Position numbers and translations under genes: made by a program. This document shows positions 55,492 through 64,000 of a DNA stretch of 64,000 bases, piece after piece. The DNA lies in assembly GCF_002165575.1 (NCBI RefSeq), contig NZ_MXQF01000015.1, positions 62,001-126,000 of the forward strand, given 5' to 3'. The DNA comes from Pseudoalteromonas sp. A601 (GTDB lineage Bacteria > Pseudomonadota > Gammaproteobacteria > Enterobacterales > Alteromonadaceae). The notes beneath the pieces were generated by a model that searched no databases, was not told the origin of the DNA, and saw nothing but the letters and a program-made list of their open reading frames with translations. Each line of letters begins with the position of its first letter. Position 1 is the stretch's first letter.

Positions 55492-57126
55492 CTATTTTGG
55501 TGCAAATTCAGCAGCCTTTACAGGGCTGTTTTCTTCAAAGAAACGCTTAAGCGCTTGTGCATCCGTATCTTCGGTACTGACATAACCTTGACGCTTAATC
55601 AGGGCTGGGTAGCCATCACCGCCAGATGCATTATAACTATTGATACTCATGCGGTAGGTTCGGTTCATATTAAATGGCTCGTTGTTAATTGATACACTGA
55701 TCAGCTTATTATCGTCACGTTCAAAGCTCAGTTTGTGGTATTGTAAATAGGCTCCTGCATCAGGCGGAAAACTTGTTACAACCTCTAGATAATCCCAAAG
55801 CTCTTGTCCTTGCCAATCCATATACGTAATACGGTTTTTAAAAGGATGTACTTTTAAAATATCTTTGTAGCTGACTTCACCTGCCGCGATGCTATCACGT
55901 ACTCCGCCGCCACTGATAATACCAAAATCAGCGCCAACGCTGTCCATCTGCGCCTGAATGATCACACGAGCTAGGTTTGTTTGTTGATAGCGAACTTTAT
56001 TACGGTCTCCTTCGAGTTTGGTATCCACAAACCCGATTTTCCCCTCAATTTGTTTAGCTCCTTTTGCTTGATATTCAGCTAAAAAGGCCTTTAGTTCAGG
56101 GTTTGGAGCAATATACTCATTTGCTAATACAGGCTTGGTTGTACCGTCAGCTTGTGGTGCGTCAATGTATAGATTGACGGGTAATAAAGTGTAGTCAAGT
56201 AAAGTTAACTCGCCGTTTTCTAGTTTAAATTCTGCCTTACCTACGTATTTTCCCCATTCATGGGCTTGCATGATCCAAGTGCCATTTTGTTGATCAGGTT
56301 TACATGCTTTACCCGGCTTGAAGTCATCATCATTTTTATTGTTGCCAGCCATACAGATTGGTTCTTGAGAGTGGCCACCAATGATCATATCCAGCGTGTT
56401 TTTAGGTAGTGAGCGAGCAAGGGTAACATCGCCTGGAGCATTAATACCGAATGACGCATCAACATAGTGACCCATATGGGTTACTGCAATGACAATATCT
56501 GGTTGGTATTGCTTTTTTATTTTTGTAACTAATGCATTGGTGACTGCTATAGGTTCTTTAAACTCTAACCCACCAATATACTGGGGGTTACCAATCTTTG
56601 CTGTATCTGTGGTTGTTAAACCAATAACAGCAATTTTTAAACCTTGCTTGTCGAAAATCTTGTATTCTTGAAACGCATTTTCACCGGTTTTTTTATCAAA
56701 AATATTAGCGGATAGAAGCGGGAAATTAGCCCATTTCTGCTGTTTATTTAAAACAGTTAATGGATTATCAAATTCATGGTTACCTAATGCCATTGCATCG
56801 TATCCAATTAACGACATCCCTTTGAAATCAGGTTCAGCAAATTGTAAGTCAGATTCAGGTATACCGGTGTTTATATCACCACCTGATAATAGAAGTACTG
56901 CGTGACCTTGTGCTGTTGCTTCAGAACGAAGTTGGTCGATTAAGGTTTTACGTGCAGCCATACCGTATTCGCCTTTTTCATTATGCCAAAAGCGACCATG
57001 ATTATCATTGGTATGTAAAACGGTTAGATACTGAACCCGGTTGTTAGAAAGGGTATCAGCAGGAGGCTGGTTGTTACTACATGCACTGATGCTTAGTAAA
57101 ATGAAAATTAAAAATAGTATGCGCAT
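55492..57126 (-). CDS. bifunctional metallophosphatase/5'-nucleotidase lipoprotein
   Basis: The 544-residue protein has a lipobox (LLSISAC), an N-terminal metallophosphatase domain with VLHTNDNHGRFW, LSGGDINTGIPESD, ALGNHEFDN, AVTHMGHYVDAS and GGHSQEPICMAG, and a C-terminal 5'-nucleotidase domain with GVRDSIAAGEVSYKD and INSYNASGGDGYPAL. Such enzymes hydrolyse nucleotides outside the cytoplasm to recover phosphate and nucleosides, which could feed cdd and udp. All metal motifs are present. The leader ACACGGG resembles that of the TonB receptors. Confidence 0.93.
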   Translation of the reverse strand: MRILFLIFILLSISACSNNQPPADTLSNNRVQYLTVLHTNDNHGRFWHNEKGEYGMAARKTLIDQLRSEATAQGHAVLLLSGGDINTGIPESDLQFAEPDFKGMSLIGYDAMALGNHEFDNPLTVLNKQQKWANFPLLSANIFDKKTGENAFQEYKIFDKQGLKIAVIGLTTTDTAKIGNPQYIGGLEFKEPIAVTNALVTKIKKQYQPDIVIAVTHMGHYVDASFGINAPGDVTLARSLPKNTLDMIIGGHSQEPICMAGNNKNDDDFKPGKACKPDQQNGTWIMQAHEWGKYVGKAEFKLENGELTLLDYTLLPVNLYIDAPQADGTTKPVLANEYIAPNPELKAFLAEYQAKGAKQIEGKIGFVDTKLEGDRNKVRYQQTNLARVIIQAQMDSVGADFGIISGGGVRDSIAAGEVSYKDILKVHPFKNRITYMDWQGQELWDYLEVVTSFPPDAGAYLQYHKLSFERDDNKLISVSINNEPFNMNRTYRMSINSYNASGGDGYPALIKRQGYVSTEDTDAQALKRFFEENSPVKAAEFAPK

Positions 57127-57203
57127 AATGTGACCCGTGTTGTCAGTACTGTGCTATTTATTAAGCGCATAGTTTAAACTAGTTTTATTGCAAAATAACG
57201 TAA

Positions 57204-57401
57204 TTATTCTATTTTCATGTCATTTTGCTGAGGTAATTGACCCGTTGCAGCAAGTTGCCTGCGTTGTAACTCTTGTTCTGCTAGTGCCGATTTTTCATGA
57301 TTACTACCCACCATCCAATTTAAGAAGCTCGCTGGGAGTTGGGTATACGATTGGCCTTGATGCAAGCCAAAATCGCAAATGTGTTCATTGATATGTGCCA
57401 T
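57204..57401 (-). CDS. small DUF3820-like protein
   Basis: The 65-residue protein reads CDFGLHQGQSYTQLPASFLNWMVG then HEKSALAEQELQRR. The G-x-H-x-G-x-S-Y/L-x(3)-P-x(2)-(Y/F)-L-x-W motif is shared with DUF3820 and the C-terminal part of ExoX-type exonucleases, where it may contact nucleic acid or a partner. ORF size and context leave some doubt, but the motif and codon pattern favour a real gene. Confidence 0.55.
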   Translation of the reverse strand: MAHINEHICDFGLHQGQSYTQLPASFLNWMVGSNHEKSALAEQELQRRQLAATGQLPQQNDMKIE

Positions 57402-57663
57402 GACGGTTAATCCTATTGTGTGTTTTTTATTGTCGAAGTCATGGTAACAAAATACAAATCCCTAATTGAGATCGTTTAGTTTTAAATAATGTACTTCTAT
57501 AACGTCAGCGAATAAGCGCTGAATGTAAGTGGTTGTAATCGAATTGTAATCATTATGGTGTGTTTTGTGTAAAGCACGTTGCAGCTATCGTAATTATCAA
57601 CCAAGTCATTTATTCTTTTCATTAAATTCACATAACAACAACATAACCGTGGAAAGAAAGTTA

Positions 57664-58419
57664 ATGAAAAAACTATTATTGAGTAGTGTGCTCGCCGCTT
57701 TATCTTTTAATACTCATGCTAGCGTTGTAGAAATGCATACTTCGCTGGGCACAATTACCATCAATTTATTTGACCAACAAACACCTAAAACAGTTGAGAA
57801 CTTTTTAAACTACGTCGTGAACGATTCATATAATGAGACCGTTATTCATCGCTCCGTGGATGACTTTGTGATCCAAGGGGGAGGCTTTACTTTTACCGAG
57901 AGTTTTGAAGCGATAGAGGCACAGCCCGCTGTAATCAATGAGCCCGTGTTATCTAATGTAAAAGGCACGATTGCGATGGCCAAGCTCGGTACTGATGCAA
58001 ACAGTGCGACGAGCCAATGGTTTTTTAATCTAAAAGACAATAGTGCCAACTTAGACGTGCAAAATGGGGGTTTTACTGTATTTGGGCAAATAACAGAAGA
58101 TAGTTATGAGGTATTAAATGCGATTGCCGAGTTAGTTCATTGTGATACTAAATTTGGCACTACACCTGTTGTTAACATTACCACAGAACAATGTGCTAAT
58201 GCAGATACAGTAATAACATCTGCTAATTTAGTCTCTATTAATAGTGCGGTTGTGCTCGATGATGACCCTAATTCTTCTGTAAATTTATCACCAACCGAAA
58301 ATACTCTAATAGATGAAGATACTACATCAGAACCTATTGATATTGATTCAAGTGGTAGTATGGGCTGGTTTGCCTTACCTGTAATACTATTGGCCATGAA
58401 GCGCCGTCGTAAGCTATAA
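57664..58419 (+). CDS. secreted cyclophilin-type peptidyl-prolyl isomerase with GlyGly-CTERM-like tail
   Basis: The ATG at 57664 precedes a signal peptide (KLLLSSVLAALSFNTHA) and gives 251 residues. The cyclophilin core shows HTSLGTITINLFDQQTPKTVENFL, VIHRSVDDFVIQGGGF and ATSQWFFNLKDN, with the catalytic Arg in HRS. A linker of Ser/Asp/Glu follows, and the end reads SGSMGWFALPVILLAMKRRRKL: glycine-serine, one hydrophobic helix, then basic residues. This is the layout of GlyGly-CTERM signals, which direct proteins secreted by the type II system to the cell surface through a rhombosortase. The longer 284-residue form has no signal at its N-terminus. Confidence 0.85.
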   Translation: MKKLLLSSVLAALSFNTHASVVEMHTSLGTITINLFDQQTPKTVENFLNYVVNDSYNETVIHRSVDDFVIQGGGFTFTESFEAIEAQPAVINEPVLSNVKGTIAMAKLGTDANSATSQWFFNLKDNSANLDVQNGGFTVFGQITEDSYEVLNAIAELVHCDTKFGTTPVVNITTEQCANADTVITSANLVSINSAVVLDDDPNSSVNLSPTENTLIDEDTTSEPIDIDSSGSMGWFALPVILLAMKRRRKL

Positions 58420-58426
58420 GTATTTA

Positions 58427-58452
58427 GGATCGCTATTAATTGATAGCGATCC
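58427..58452. terminator. perfect hairpin between convergent genes
   Basis: GGATCGCTAT and ATAGCGATCC pair perfectly around TAATTG, between the cyclophilin and MAPEG genes. No long T run follows in either direction. Confidence 0.62.
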
Positions 58453-58460
58453 AGATATGT

Positions 58461-58880
58461 TTAAATCCCAAATACACGCAGTATTACCAATACCCACATC
58501 ACTAATACAAATAAGCAGCCTACTAAAAAGCTGTAGTAGCGTGGTTTTAGGTTATTAGCCCCAATGTGAATAACGGTGTGAATTATACGCGAAGCGACAA
58601 AACTCCACGCAATAACAGTAAATAAGTAACCTACCGCATTCATTTGCATCGCCGCGAGGCTCGCTGCAAAAAATAACACTGGAACTTCAAACTGGTTAAC
58701 AAAGTTTCTATCGGCTACGCGCACGGTATCGCCCGCGTTGTCTAATTTCATCGTGGCGAAGTCACTCATAGTAATCGCTTTACTTTTTGCAGCTGCAAAG
58801 CGGCGGCGACCCATTATAACCATGACGGTAAAAGTAAGTAAGACTTGAACAAACATGGCTAACAATAAATATTTTTCCAT
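58461..58880 (-). CDS. MAPEG family membrane protein
   Basis: The 139-residue protein has four helices and the MAPEG-like features NFVNQFEVPVLFFAASLAAM and AWSFVASRIIHTVIHIGANNLKPRY (the conserved region following the third helix). Eukaryotic members act in eicosanoid and glutathione metabolism; bacterial roles are mostly unknown. AAAGGATAC precedes the ATG. Confidence 0.85.
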   Translation of the reverse strand: MEKYLLLAMFVQVLLTFTVMVIMGRRRFAAAKSKAITMSDFATMKLDNAGDTVRVADRNFVNQFEVPVLFFAASLAAMQMNAVGYLFTVIAWSFVASRIIHTVIHIGANNLKPRYYSFLVGCLFVLVMWVLVILRVFGI

Positions 58881-59052
58881 TTTAGTATCCTTTATTCGTT
58901 TGTGAGGGGGTTGTCTCCAAGGTGCCTATAAACTACCAGTTTGTTTTTGCAATTTACAATGTGTTACAAAGTATATAGGAAAATCATTGCAAGCATTTTG
59001 ATATTTACCGATGATTTGAATTATAAAATAATATGATGGATTACCTCAGAGC

Positions 59053-61932
59053 ATGAAAAAGATTATCACCCTAAGTGCAATTGCGCTTGCAGTATTAACG
59101 GGTTGTGGCACAACTACTTCGCTAGTCCAACAACAAACCTCATTATTATCAGATACTTTAGTTATAAGCCCAAATGATAACCGTGAATATAAAACCCTAA
59201 AATTAGCTAATGAAATCGAAGTTATTTTAGTATCAGACCCAAGCGCTGAAAAATCTGCCGCAGCACTCAGTGTAGGTGTTGGTTTGCTGCATGATCCGAT
59301 GAGCCAACAAGGCATGGCGCATTATTTAGAGCATATGTTGTTTTTAGGTACTGAGCGTTACCCTGACACTAAAGGGTATTCTGATTTCATGACCAAAAAT
59401 GGTGGCGCACATAACGCTTACACATGGTTAGATATCACAAATTACATGTTCAAAGTAAATAATGACGCCTATGATGAAGCACTTGATCGCTTTGCTGATT
59501 TTTTCAAATCACCTAAACTTTACCCTGAATATACTGATAAAGAAAAAAATGCAGTGAATGCAGAGTGGTCAATGCGCCGTGAAATGGACTTTTTTGGTCA
59601 GTTTAAACTTGCCCGTAAAATGATGGGCGATCACCCAGCTAACCGCTTTTTAATTGGTAACCTTGAAACACTAGGCGATAAAGAGGGCAGTTCACTACAT
59701 AAAGAAACTGTTGATTTTTATAATAAATACTACTCATCAAATATTATGAAAGTAGCGATGATCTCAAATTTACCGTTGAGTGATATGGAGGCTAAAGCAC
59801 AAAAGTACTTTGCTGATATTGAAGATAAAAAAATTGAAAAGCCAACGGTAACTAAAAAATTAGACTTTGAACATGTAGGCGGCAAGCGTGTTCATTATGC
59901 GCCAAATGAAGATGTAAAACAGTTACAACTCGATTTTACTATTACTGATAATAGTGATGAATTTGCTGTTAAACCAAACCGCTTTGTAGCCTACTTACTA
60001 AGTAATGAAATGCAGGGTAGTCCAGCACAAATCCTGCGTGATAAAGGTTGGGTGTCGCAACTTTCAGCAAGTGCAACTCCGACTCACTACGGGAACTATG
60101 GTGCGCTTACAGTTGATGTGCAATTAACAGACGAAGGTATGAAAAATCGCGAAACAATTGTGGCGACGATTATGCAGTACATTGACTTAATCAAAAAAGA
60201 AGGGGTTGATAGCAAATACTTTAATGAAATCCGTACATCGTTAAATAATCAATTTCAGTTCTTAGAAAAAGGCGATGAGTTTGGCTATGTAAGTAACCTT
60301 GCAGGTAGTATGCAAGAGTACCCAATCAATCATGCTATTAATGCGCCATACCATTATGCAAAATTCGATGCCGCTGCGATCAACCGCGTACTAGAGCAGC
60401 TAAATGCTGACACATTACGTATTTGGTATACGTCTAAACAAGAAGAAACAGATTCACAACTGCATTTTTATGATGGTAAATACCGCATTGAAGATATCAG
60501 TGAAGCCGAAGTCGCAAGCTGGAGTAAGGCAAGTGAGTTTGACCTCGCACTGCCTACGGTAAACCGTTTATTACCAGAAAGCTTTGCTATTAAAACTACT
60601 GAATTTGCGCAGCAAAAACACCCACAATTAGTTTATGATAAAAGCGGCGTTAAAGTATGGCGACAAGCAAGTCAAAACTTTGCTGAGCAACCAAAAGGTT
60701 TAGTTGAGGTTTATTTAAATACGCCTGATGCATTAACCGACATCAAAGCAAAAGTACTTTATTCAGTATGGGCTGATTTATACAACTTACAGCAAAGTAA
60801 ACTGAGCACAGAAGCAGCTGTAGCGGGCATGAGTGTTGGGCTTGAAGCGAATAATGGCTTAATCCTGTCATTAAGTGGCTTTACAGATAAGCAAGATGTA
60901 TTGTTAGCGCAAGCGCTTGAATCAATTAATGTTCAAACGACGGAGCAAGGGTTAGCGCAAGCGCTAGATCGCTTCCAACGTGGCTTACTCAATAAACAAA
61001 AGCAATTTCCTTTCTATCAAGCGTTTGACGAATACTCAAAGCTGATCAGAACGGGTAGCTTTGATACGGACGAATTAATTAAAACCGCCCAATCAATTAC
61101 GCTTGCTGATTTTGAGCAACTTAAGCTGCATACCTTCAGCAATAACGAGCTGCGTGTGTTTACCTTCGGTAATTACAATCAGCAAGATGTTGAGGCGATA
61201 GCGACAGAGCTGAGCGATGTATTACCAAAGAACCACCAATCGACCACGTTTGCACGTAGTAAAGCATGGTTACCACAAGCTGGTGAAACTATCGTCTTGC
61301 AAAAAGACATCGATGTGGCAGATGTGGCGATTATCGATATGACCGTGCACCCTGTGGCTGGTTATAAACAAAAAGCACAAGCTCAAGTACTGCAAGATCA
61401 CTTTAGAACTATCGCGTTTGATAAAATGCGAACAGAAGAGCAGTTTGCTTATGCGGTAGGTGCACTGGCCCGCCCAATTGAAGACTATTCAGCCATAGGC
61501 CTGTTTATTCAAACACCAGTGAAAGGCCCTAAAGACATGCAAGCGCGTTTTGATCAGTTTAAAAAGCAATACGCAGTTGAGCTTGATAACATGAGCGAAG
61601 AAACATTTGCTCAGCTTAAAAATGCCACGCTTGTTTCACTTAAGGAGCAACCTAAAAACTTAAGTGATGAAATGGGTCCACTCATTGGTGACTGGTATCG
61701 TGAAAACTTTGATTTTGACTCAAAAGAAAAGTTAATCGCAGAAGTCGAAAAAGTAACCCTTGCGGATATTAAAGACTACTACAAACAAACCATGCTAAAC
61801 CCACAAGCAGCACGCCTAAATGTGCAGTTACGGGGCAGTAAATTTGCCGATAAGCCATTTTCAGATTTACCGAAGCAAACAAAAATCACAGACTTACAAA
61901 TGCACTTTGATGGTATTAAGTTGCAAAAGTAA
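59053..61932 (+). CDS. M16 (pitrilysin/insulinase) metallopeptidase lipoprotein
   Basis: The 959-residue protein has a lipobox (AVLTGC) and the inverted zinc motif HYLEH at residues 90-94 with the downstream Glu in EKNAVNAEWSMRRE. It contains four M16-type domains; FAYAVGALARPIEDYSAIGLFIQTPVKG is in the last. The family degrades peptides in an enclosed chamber. As a lipoprotein it likely works in the periplasm on peptides that come through the TonB receptors. Confidence 0.94.
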   Translation: MKKIITLSAIALAVLTGCGTTTSLVQQQTSLLSDTLVISPNDNREYKTLKLANEIEVILVSDPSAEKSAAALSVGVGLLHDPMSQQGMAHYLEHMLFLGTERYPDTKGYSDFMTKNGGAHNAYTWLDITNYMFKVNNDAYDEALDRFADFFKSPKLYPEYTDKEKNAVNAEWSMRREMDFFGQFKLARKMMGDHPANRFLIGNLETLGDKEGSSLHKETVDFYNKYYSSNIMKVAMISNLPLSDMEAKAQKYFADIEDKKIEKPTVTKKLDFEHVGGKRVHYAPNEDVKQLQLDFTITDNSDEFAVKPNRFVAYLLSNEMQGSPAQILRDKGWVSQLSASATPTHYGNYGALTVDVQLTDEGMKNRETIVATIMQYIDLIKKEGVDSKYFNEIRTSLNNQFQFLEKGDEFGYVSNLAGSMQEYPINHAINAPYHYAKFDAAAINRVLEQLNADTLRIWYTSKQEETDSQLHFYDGKYRIEDISEAEVASWSKASEFDLALPTVNRLLPESFAIKTTEFAQQKHPQLVYDKSGVKVWRQASQNFAEQPKGLVEVYLNTPDALTDIKAKVLYSVWADLYNLQQSKLSTEAAVAGMSVGLEANNGLILSLSGFTDKQDVLLAQALESINVQTTEQGLAQALDRFQRGLLNKQKQFPFYQAFDEYSKLIRTGSFDTDELIKTAQSITLADFEQLKLHTFSNNELRVFTFGNYNQQDVEAIATELSDVLPKNHQSTTFARSKAWLPQAGETIVLQKDIDVADVAIIDMTVHPVAGYKQKAQAQVLQDHFRTIAFDKMRTEEQFAYAVGALARPIEDYSAIGLFIQTPVKGPKDMQARFDQFKKQYAVELDNMSEETFAQLKNATLVSLKEQPKNLSDEMGPLIGDWYRENFDFDSKEKLIAEVEKVTLADIKDYYKQTMLNPQAARLNVQLRGSKFADKPFSDLPKQTKITDLQMHFDGIKLQK

Positions 61933-61962
61933 TTAATTGTTTTAAGTGAAAATTTCACAATG

Positions 61963-61989
61963 AGCCCAAGCAACTGCTTGGGCTTTTTT
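61963..61989 (+). terminator. rho-independent terminator
   Basis: AGCCCAAGC and GCTTGGGCT form a perfect stem around AACT, followed by six T. It lies 30 bases after the M16 peptidase stop. Confidence 0.9.
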
Positions 61990-62138
61990 GTAAAAAATAA
62001 AGCTGTGGCTGTTTATGGAAATGAACCGACAATCGATAACTAAAGAAATCAAGCGAAGCGAGCTTGAAATCAGGCTAATGCTCAGTGAGCATTTTAGCTC
62101 CAACAGTCAAAACTAAGCTAAATGTAAAGGGAAATACA

Positions 62139-62981
62139 ATGCAGTTAAGATCTCTAGGCGTTAATACTAATAGCTTCTTGGTATTCACTCTATTTTTATT
62201 GCTTTCTGCAAATGCTAAAGCCGCATTTGTAAAGGTAGATGGCTTTGACTTGGAATATGAAGTTGCAGGTGCTGGTAAACAAATTGTGGTTCTAGAGGCG
62301 GGCGGTAGTGCTGGTCTGGATGATTGGAACTCGGTTTTTAGTTCCATAGCTGAGCAAACTAAGGTTATTCGATACTCGCGTGTCGGCAATGGTAACTCAA
62401 CCGCAATTAAACGGCATTTCACTTCAATGGATTATGCTGATCACTTGAGTGAGTTCTTCTTGGCGCTGGGTATTTCAAAACCAGTAATACTTGTTGCGCA
62501 TTCTTATGGCGGCAGTGTCGCGCGAGATTTTGCTGCAAAATATTCACAACAATTAAATGCATTACTCATGCTCGATCCCTCTTCTGAGCACGATATTGAT
62601 ATACTGCGTGCCATAAACCTAGAGCAGGGCAATAAAGAAATAGCGCAAATAAAACTAAGTGATATGGCAAATGGAATGTCGAATCAATATTTAGACTTTT
62701 GGAGTAAACGCCCCTTACCTGATTATCCGAAGATTAAAGATATGCCCGTGACTGTTATCGCATCTGTGTGTAAAGTAGCTGAGCCAAGTAATTTGTTTTT
62801 TACCGATAAGGGTAGAACAATGTGGGGGGAGATGTGGCAGAGTTGGGCTGCTGAATTTCCTCAAGGGCGCAGTGTATTAACAGTAAAAAGTAGTCATTTT
62901 ATTCAAAATGATGAACCTACGCTGGTGCTTCGAGAGTTAAAGCGTTTAATAAAGATATTGGATGATAATAAGCAGCCATGA
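62139..62981 (+). CDS. secreted alpha/beta hydrolase
   Basis: From the ATG at 62139 (AAAGGGA before it) the 280-residue protein has a signal peptide (SFLVFTLFLLLSANAKA). VLEAGGSAGLDDWNSVF provides the oxyanion-hole strand, VAHSYGGSVARDF the nucleophile Ser elbow, LLMLDPSSEHD the acid region and VKSSHFIQNDEP the catalytic His. The substrate is unknown; an esterase or peptidase-like role is possible. Confidence 0.84.
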   Translation: MQLRSLGVNTNSFLVFTLFLLLSANAKAAFVKVDGFDLEYEVAGAGKQIVVLEAGGSAGLDDWNSVFSSIAEQTKVIRYSRVGNGNSTAIKRHFTSMDYADHLSEFFLALGISKPVILVAHSYGGSVARDFAAKYSQQLNALLMLDPSSEHDIDILRAINLEQGNKEIAQIKLSDMANGMSNQYLDFWSKRPLPDYPKIKDMPVTVIASVCKVAEPSNLFFTDKGRTMWGEMWQSWAAEFPQGRSVLTVKSSHFIQNDEPTLVLRELKRLIKILDDNKQP

Positions 62982-63190
62982 TCATATTTTGCTAAGCTTT
63001 AAGTAGGTTAAGAATTTACAGTGAGCTATTCTTAATTCTGCTGTGGGACTGAGTGTTATTAAATAGATTACATAGATGTTGAACTATTTTAACTAACGCT
63101 AAATTACTCAAGCACAAGCAAAGCAATGATCTCGAAAAAGTACTTATACTTGAGCCGAAGAAAAAATCTATTATAGTTTAGGAATGCTAT

Positions 63191-63595
63191 ATGAATGACC
63201 AGGTAAGAAAAAAGTTCGCCACTTACCCTGCAGACGTTGCTGTTGTATTAAATGAGGTAAGAAGTTTAATTTTTAAGGTTGCCAGTGAGGATGGCATCAA
63301 CGAGCTTGAAGAAAAACTCAAATGGGGTGAGCCGAGTTATATCTCTAAAAGTGGTTCTGCAATTCGATTTGATTATAAAGAAAAATCACCGCAGCAATTT
63401 TGTATTTACTTTAACTGTAAAACCAAACTGATCGACACATTTAAAGAGTTGTATGGCGATACCTTTGTCTATCAAGGCAATCGTGCGTTGGTATTTGAGA
63501 TCAGCCAATCACTGCCAAGTATTGAGCTTGCGCATTGTTTGTCTTTGGCCTTACGTTACAAAAAAATAAAGCACCTATCATTATTAGGTACATAG
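63191..63595 (+). CDS. DUF1801 family protein
   Basis: The 134-residue protein has VLNEVRSLIFKVASED, ELEEKLKWGEPSYISKSGSA and FCIYFNCKTKLIDTFKELYG, which match the small DUF1801 (frataxin-fold-like) family. The biochemical role is not known. AGGAA precedes the ATG. It stands alone. Confidence 0.8.
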   Translation: MNDQVRKKFATYPADVAVVLNEVRSLIFKVASEDGINELEEKLKWGEPSYISKSGSAIRFDYKEKSPQQFCIYFNCKTKLIDTFKELYGDTFVYQGNRALVFEISQSLPSIELAHCLSLALRYKKIKHLSLLGT

Positions 63596-63747
63596 ATTTA
63601 TTTATGATTATTTTAAGTAACTTTTTACCTATTGAAATTGTGGACTGAAGATATTTTGTGCAAACAAACAGTTTTTAAGCTGTTTTATGACACATGTATT
63701 TAAAAACATGTTAAAACTTCAATATTAGAATTTATGAAGTGACTATA

Positions 63748-64000
63748 ATGACGTTAATAATAAAATTAATAGCCGGTATACTCGGCGGTATTTTAGTGGG
63801 TTTATATGTTCCACTAACAGGTGTTGAACTTCTTTATACTGTTAAAGAAATCATAGGACAATTGATTTCATTTACTATCCCATTAATTATTCTATTCTTC
63901 ATCGCCTCTGGTATTGCTGGGCTGCCAAAAGGGTCTGGACATTTACTGGGCAAAACGGTTGGATTTGCTTATGGCTCGACTGTCATAGCAGGCACGTTAG
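63748..64000 (+). CDS. dicarboxylate/amino acid:cation symporter, N-terminal part
   Basis: The frame from ATG 63748 is open to the window edge and gives 84 residues. LIIKLIAGILGGILVGLYVP, KEIIGQLISFTIPLIILFFI and ASGIAGLPKGSG match the first two helices of the DAACS (GltP/SstT-type) symporters, which use Na+ or H+ gradients to bring in dicarboxylates or amino acids. Only the first part can be seen, so the substrate is unknown. Confidence 0.82.
   Translation, partial: MTLIIKLIAGILGGILVGLYVPLTGVELLYTVKEIIGQLISFTIPLIILFFIASGIAGLPKGSGHLLGKTVGFAYGSTVIAGTL

Noticed and set aside
1-64000. CRISPR array, tRNA and rRNA genes.
   Set aside because: No regularly spaced repeats, cas genes, tRNA cloverleaf or rRNA segments were found by eye.

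Overview
The window looks like chromosome of a marine gammaproteobacterium close to Pseudoalteromonas. It is AT-rich and has three large TonB-dependent receptors with carboxypeptidase-like N-terminal domains, secreted or surface hydrolases, and housekeeping genes (ppc, cdd, udp, ilvE, hmgA) of gammaproteobacterial type. The assignment is by inspection only; no database search was run.

Positions 1-5473 and 11732-19975 are two blocks of what appears to be one catabolic regulon for hydroxyproline-rich (collagen-like) peptides. Block 1 holds a cut-off M24 X-Pro peptidase, a D-hydroxyproline dehydrogenase-type flavoenzyme, a broken DapA-like gene, 4-hydroxyproline epimerase (two active-site Cys), a 2-oxoglutarate-semialdehyde dehydrogenase and a GntR/FCD regulator. 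Block 2 holds an intact DapA-like deaminase/aldolase, a TonB receptor, a trans-3-hydroxyproline dehydratase-type paralogue (second Cys replaced by Thr), a second X-Pro peptidase, an ornithine cyclodeaminase/pyrroline-2-carboxylate reductase family protein and a small DUF3592-like membrane protein. The same 14-bp perfect palindrome, TATTGTATACAATA, stands in front of the block 1 operon and of the block 2 TonB receptor, and a 12/14 relative stands in front of the DapA-like gene.

Between the blocks, 5567-11714 is accessory and rearranged. It contains a small chromosomal integron (integrase, LexA box, attI core, one cassette with a complete attC whose gene has a one-base shift at a T8 tract), a truncated IS1182-like transposase, a membrane-protein fragment, two membrane-protein genes, and a diguanylate cyclase that meets a headless choloylglycine-hydrolase/penicillin acylase fragment at a likely deletion junction.

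From 20022 to 32581 the genes are mostly ordinary: a flavin reductase-like/SDR/DCC trio, ppc, an unknown STAS-sized protein, convergent overlapping cdd and udp, an arginase-family enzyme, a small periplasmic binding protein, a CBS/CorC membrane protein, and a secreted cyanophycinase-like protein that seems to lack the nucleophile motif. A tripartite RND efflux operon with a TetR gene follows (32771-39264), then ilvE, a fused phosphatase-lipid kinase, small conserved proteins, and homogentisate catabolism (hmgA, maiA) with a divergent MarR regulator.

The right end (45867-64000) has two paralogous Oar-like TonB receptors, an S1/P1 nuclease, an overlapping two-gene unit of unknown function (binding-protein-like plus two-helix membrane protein), a 5'-nucleotidase lipoprotein, a cyclophilin with a GlyGly-CTERM-like tail, a MAPEG protein, an M16 peptidase lipoprotein, an alpha/beta hydrolase, a DUF1801 protein and the start of a dicarboxylate/amino-acid symporter.
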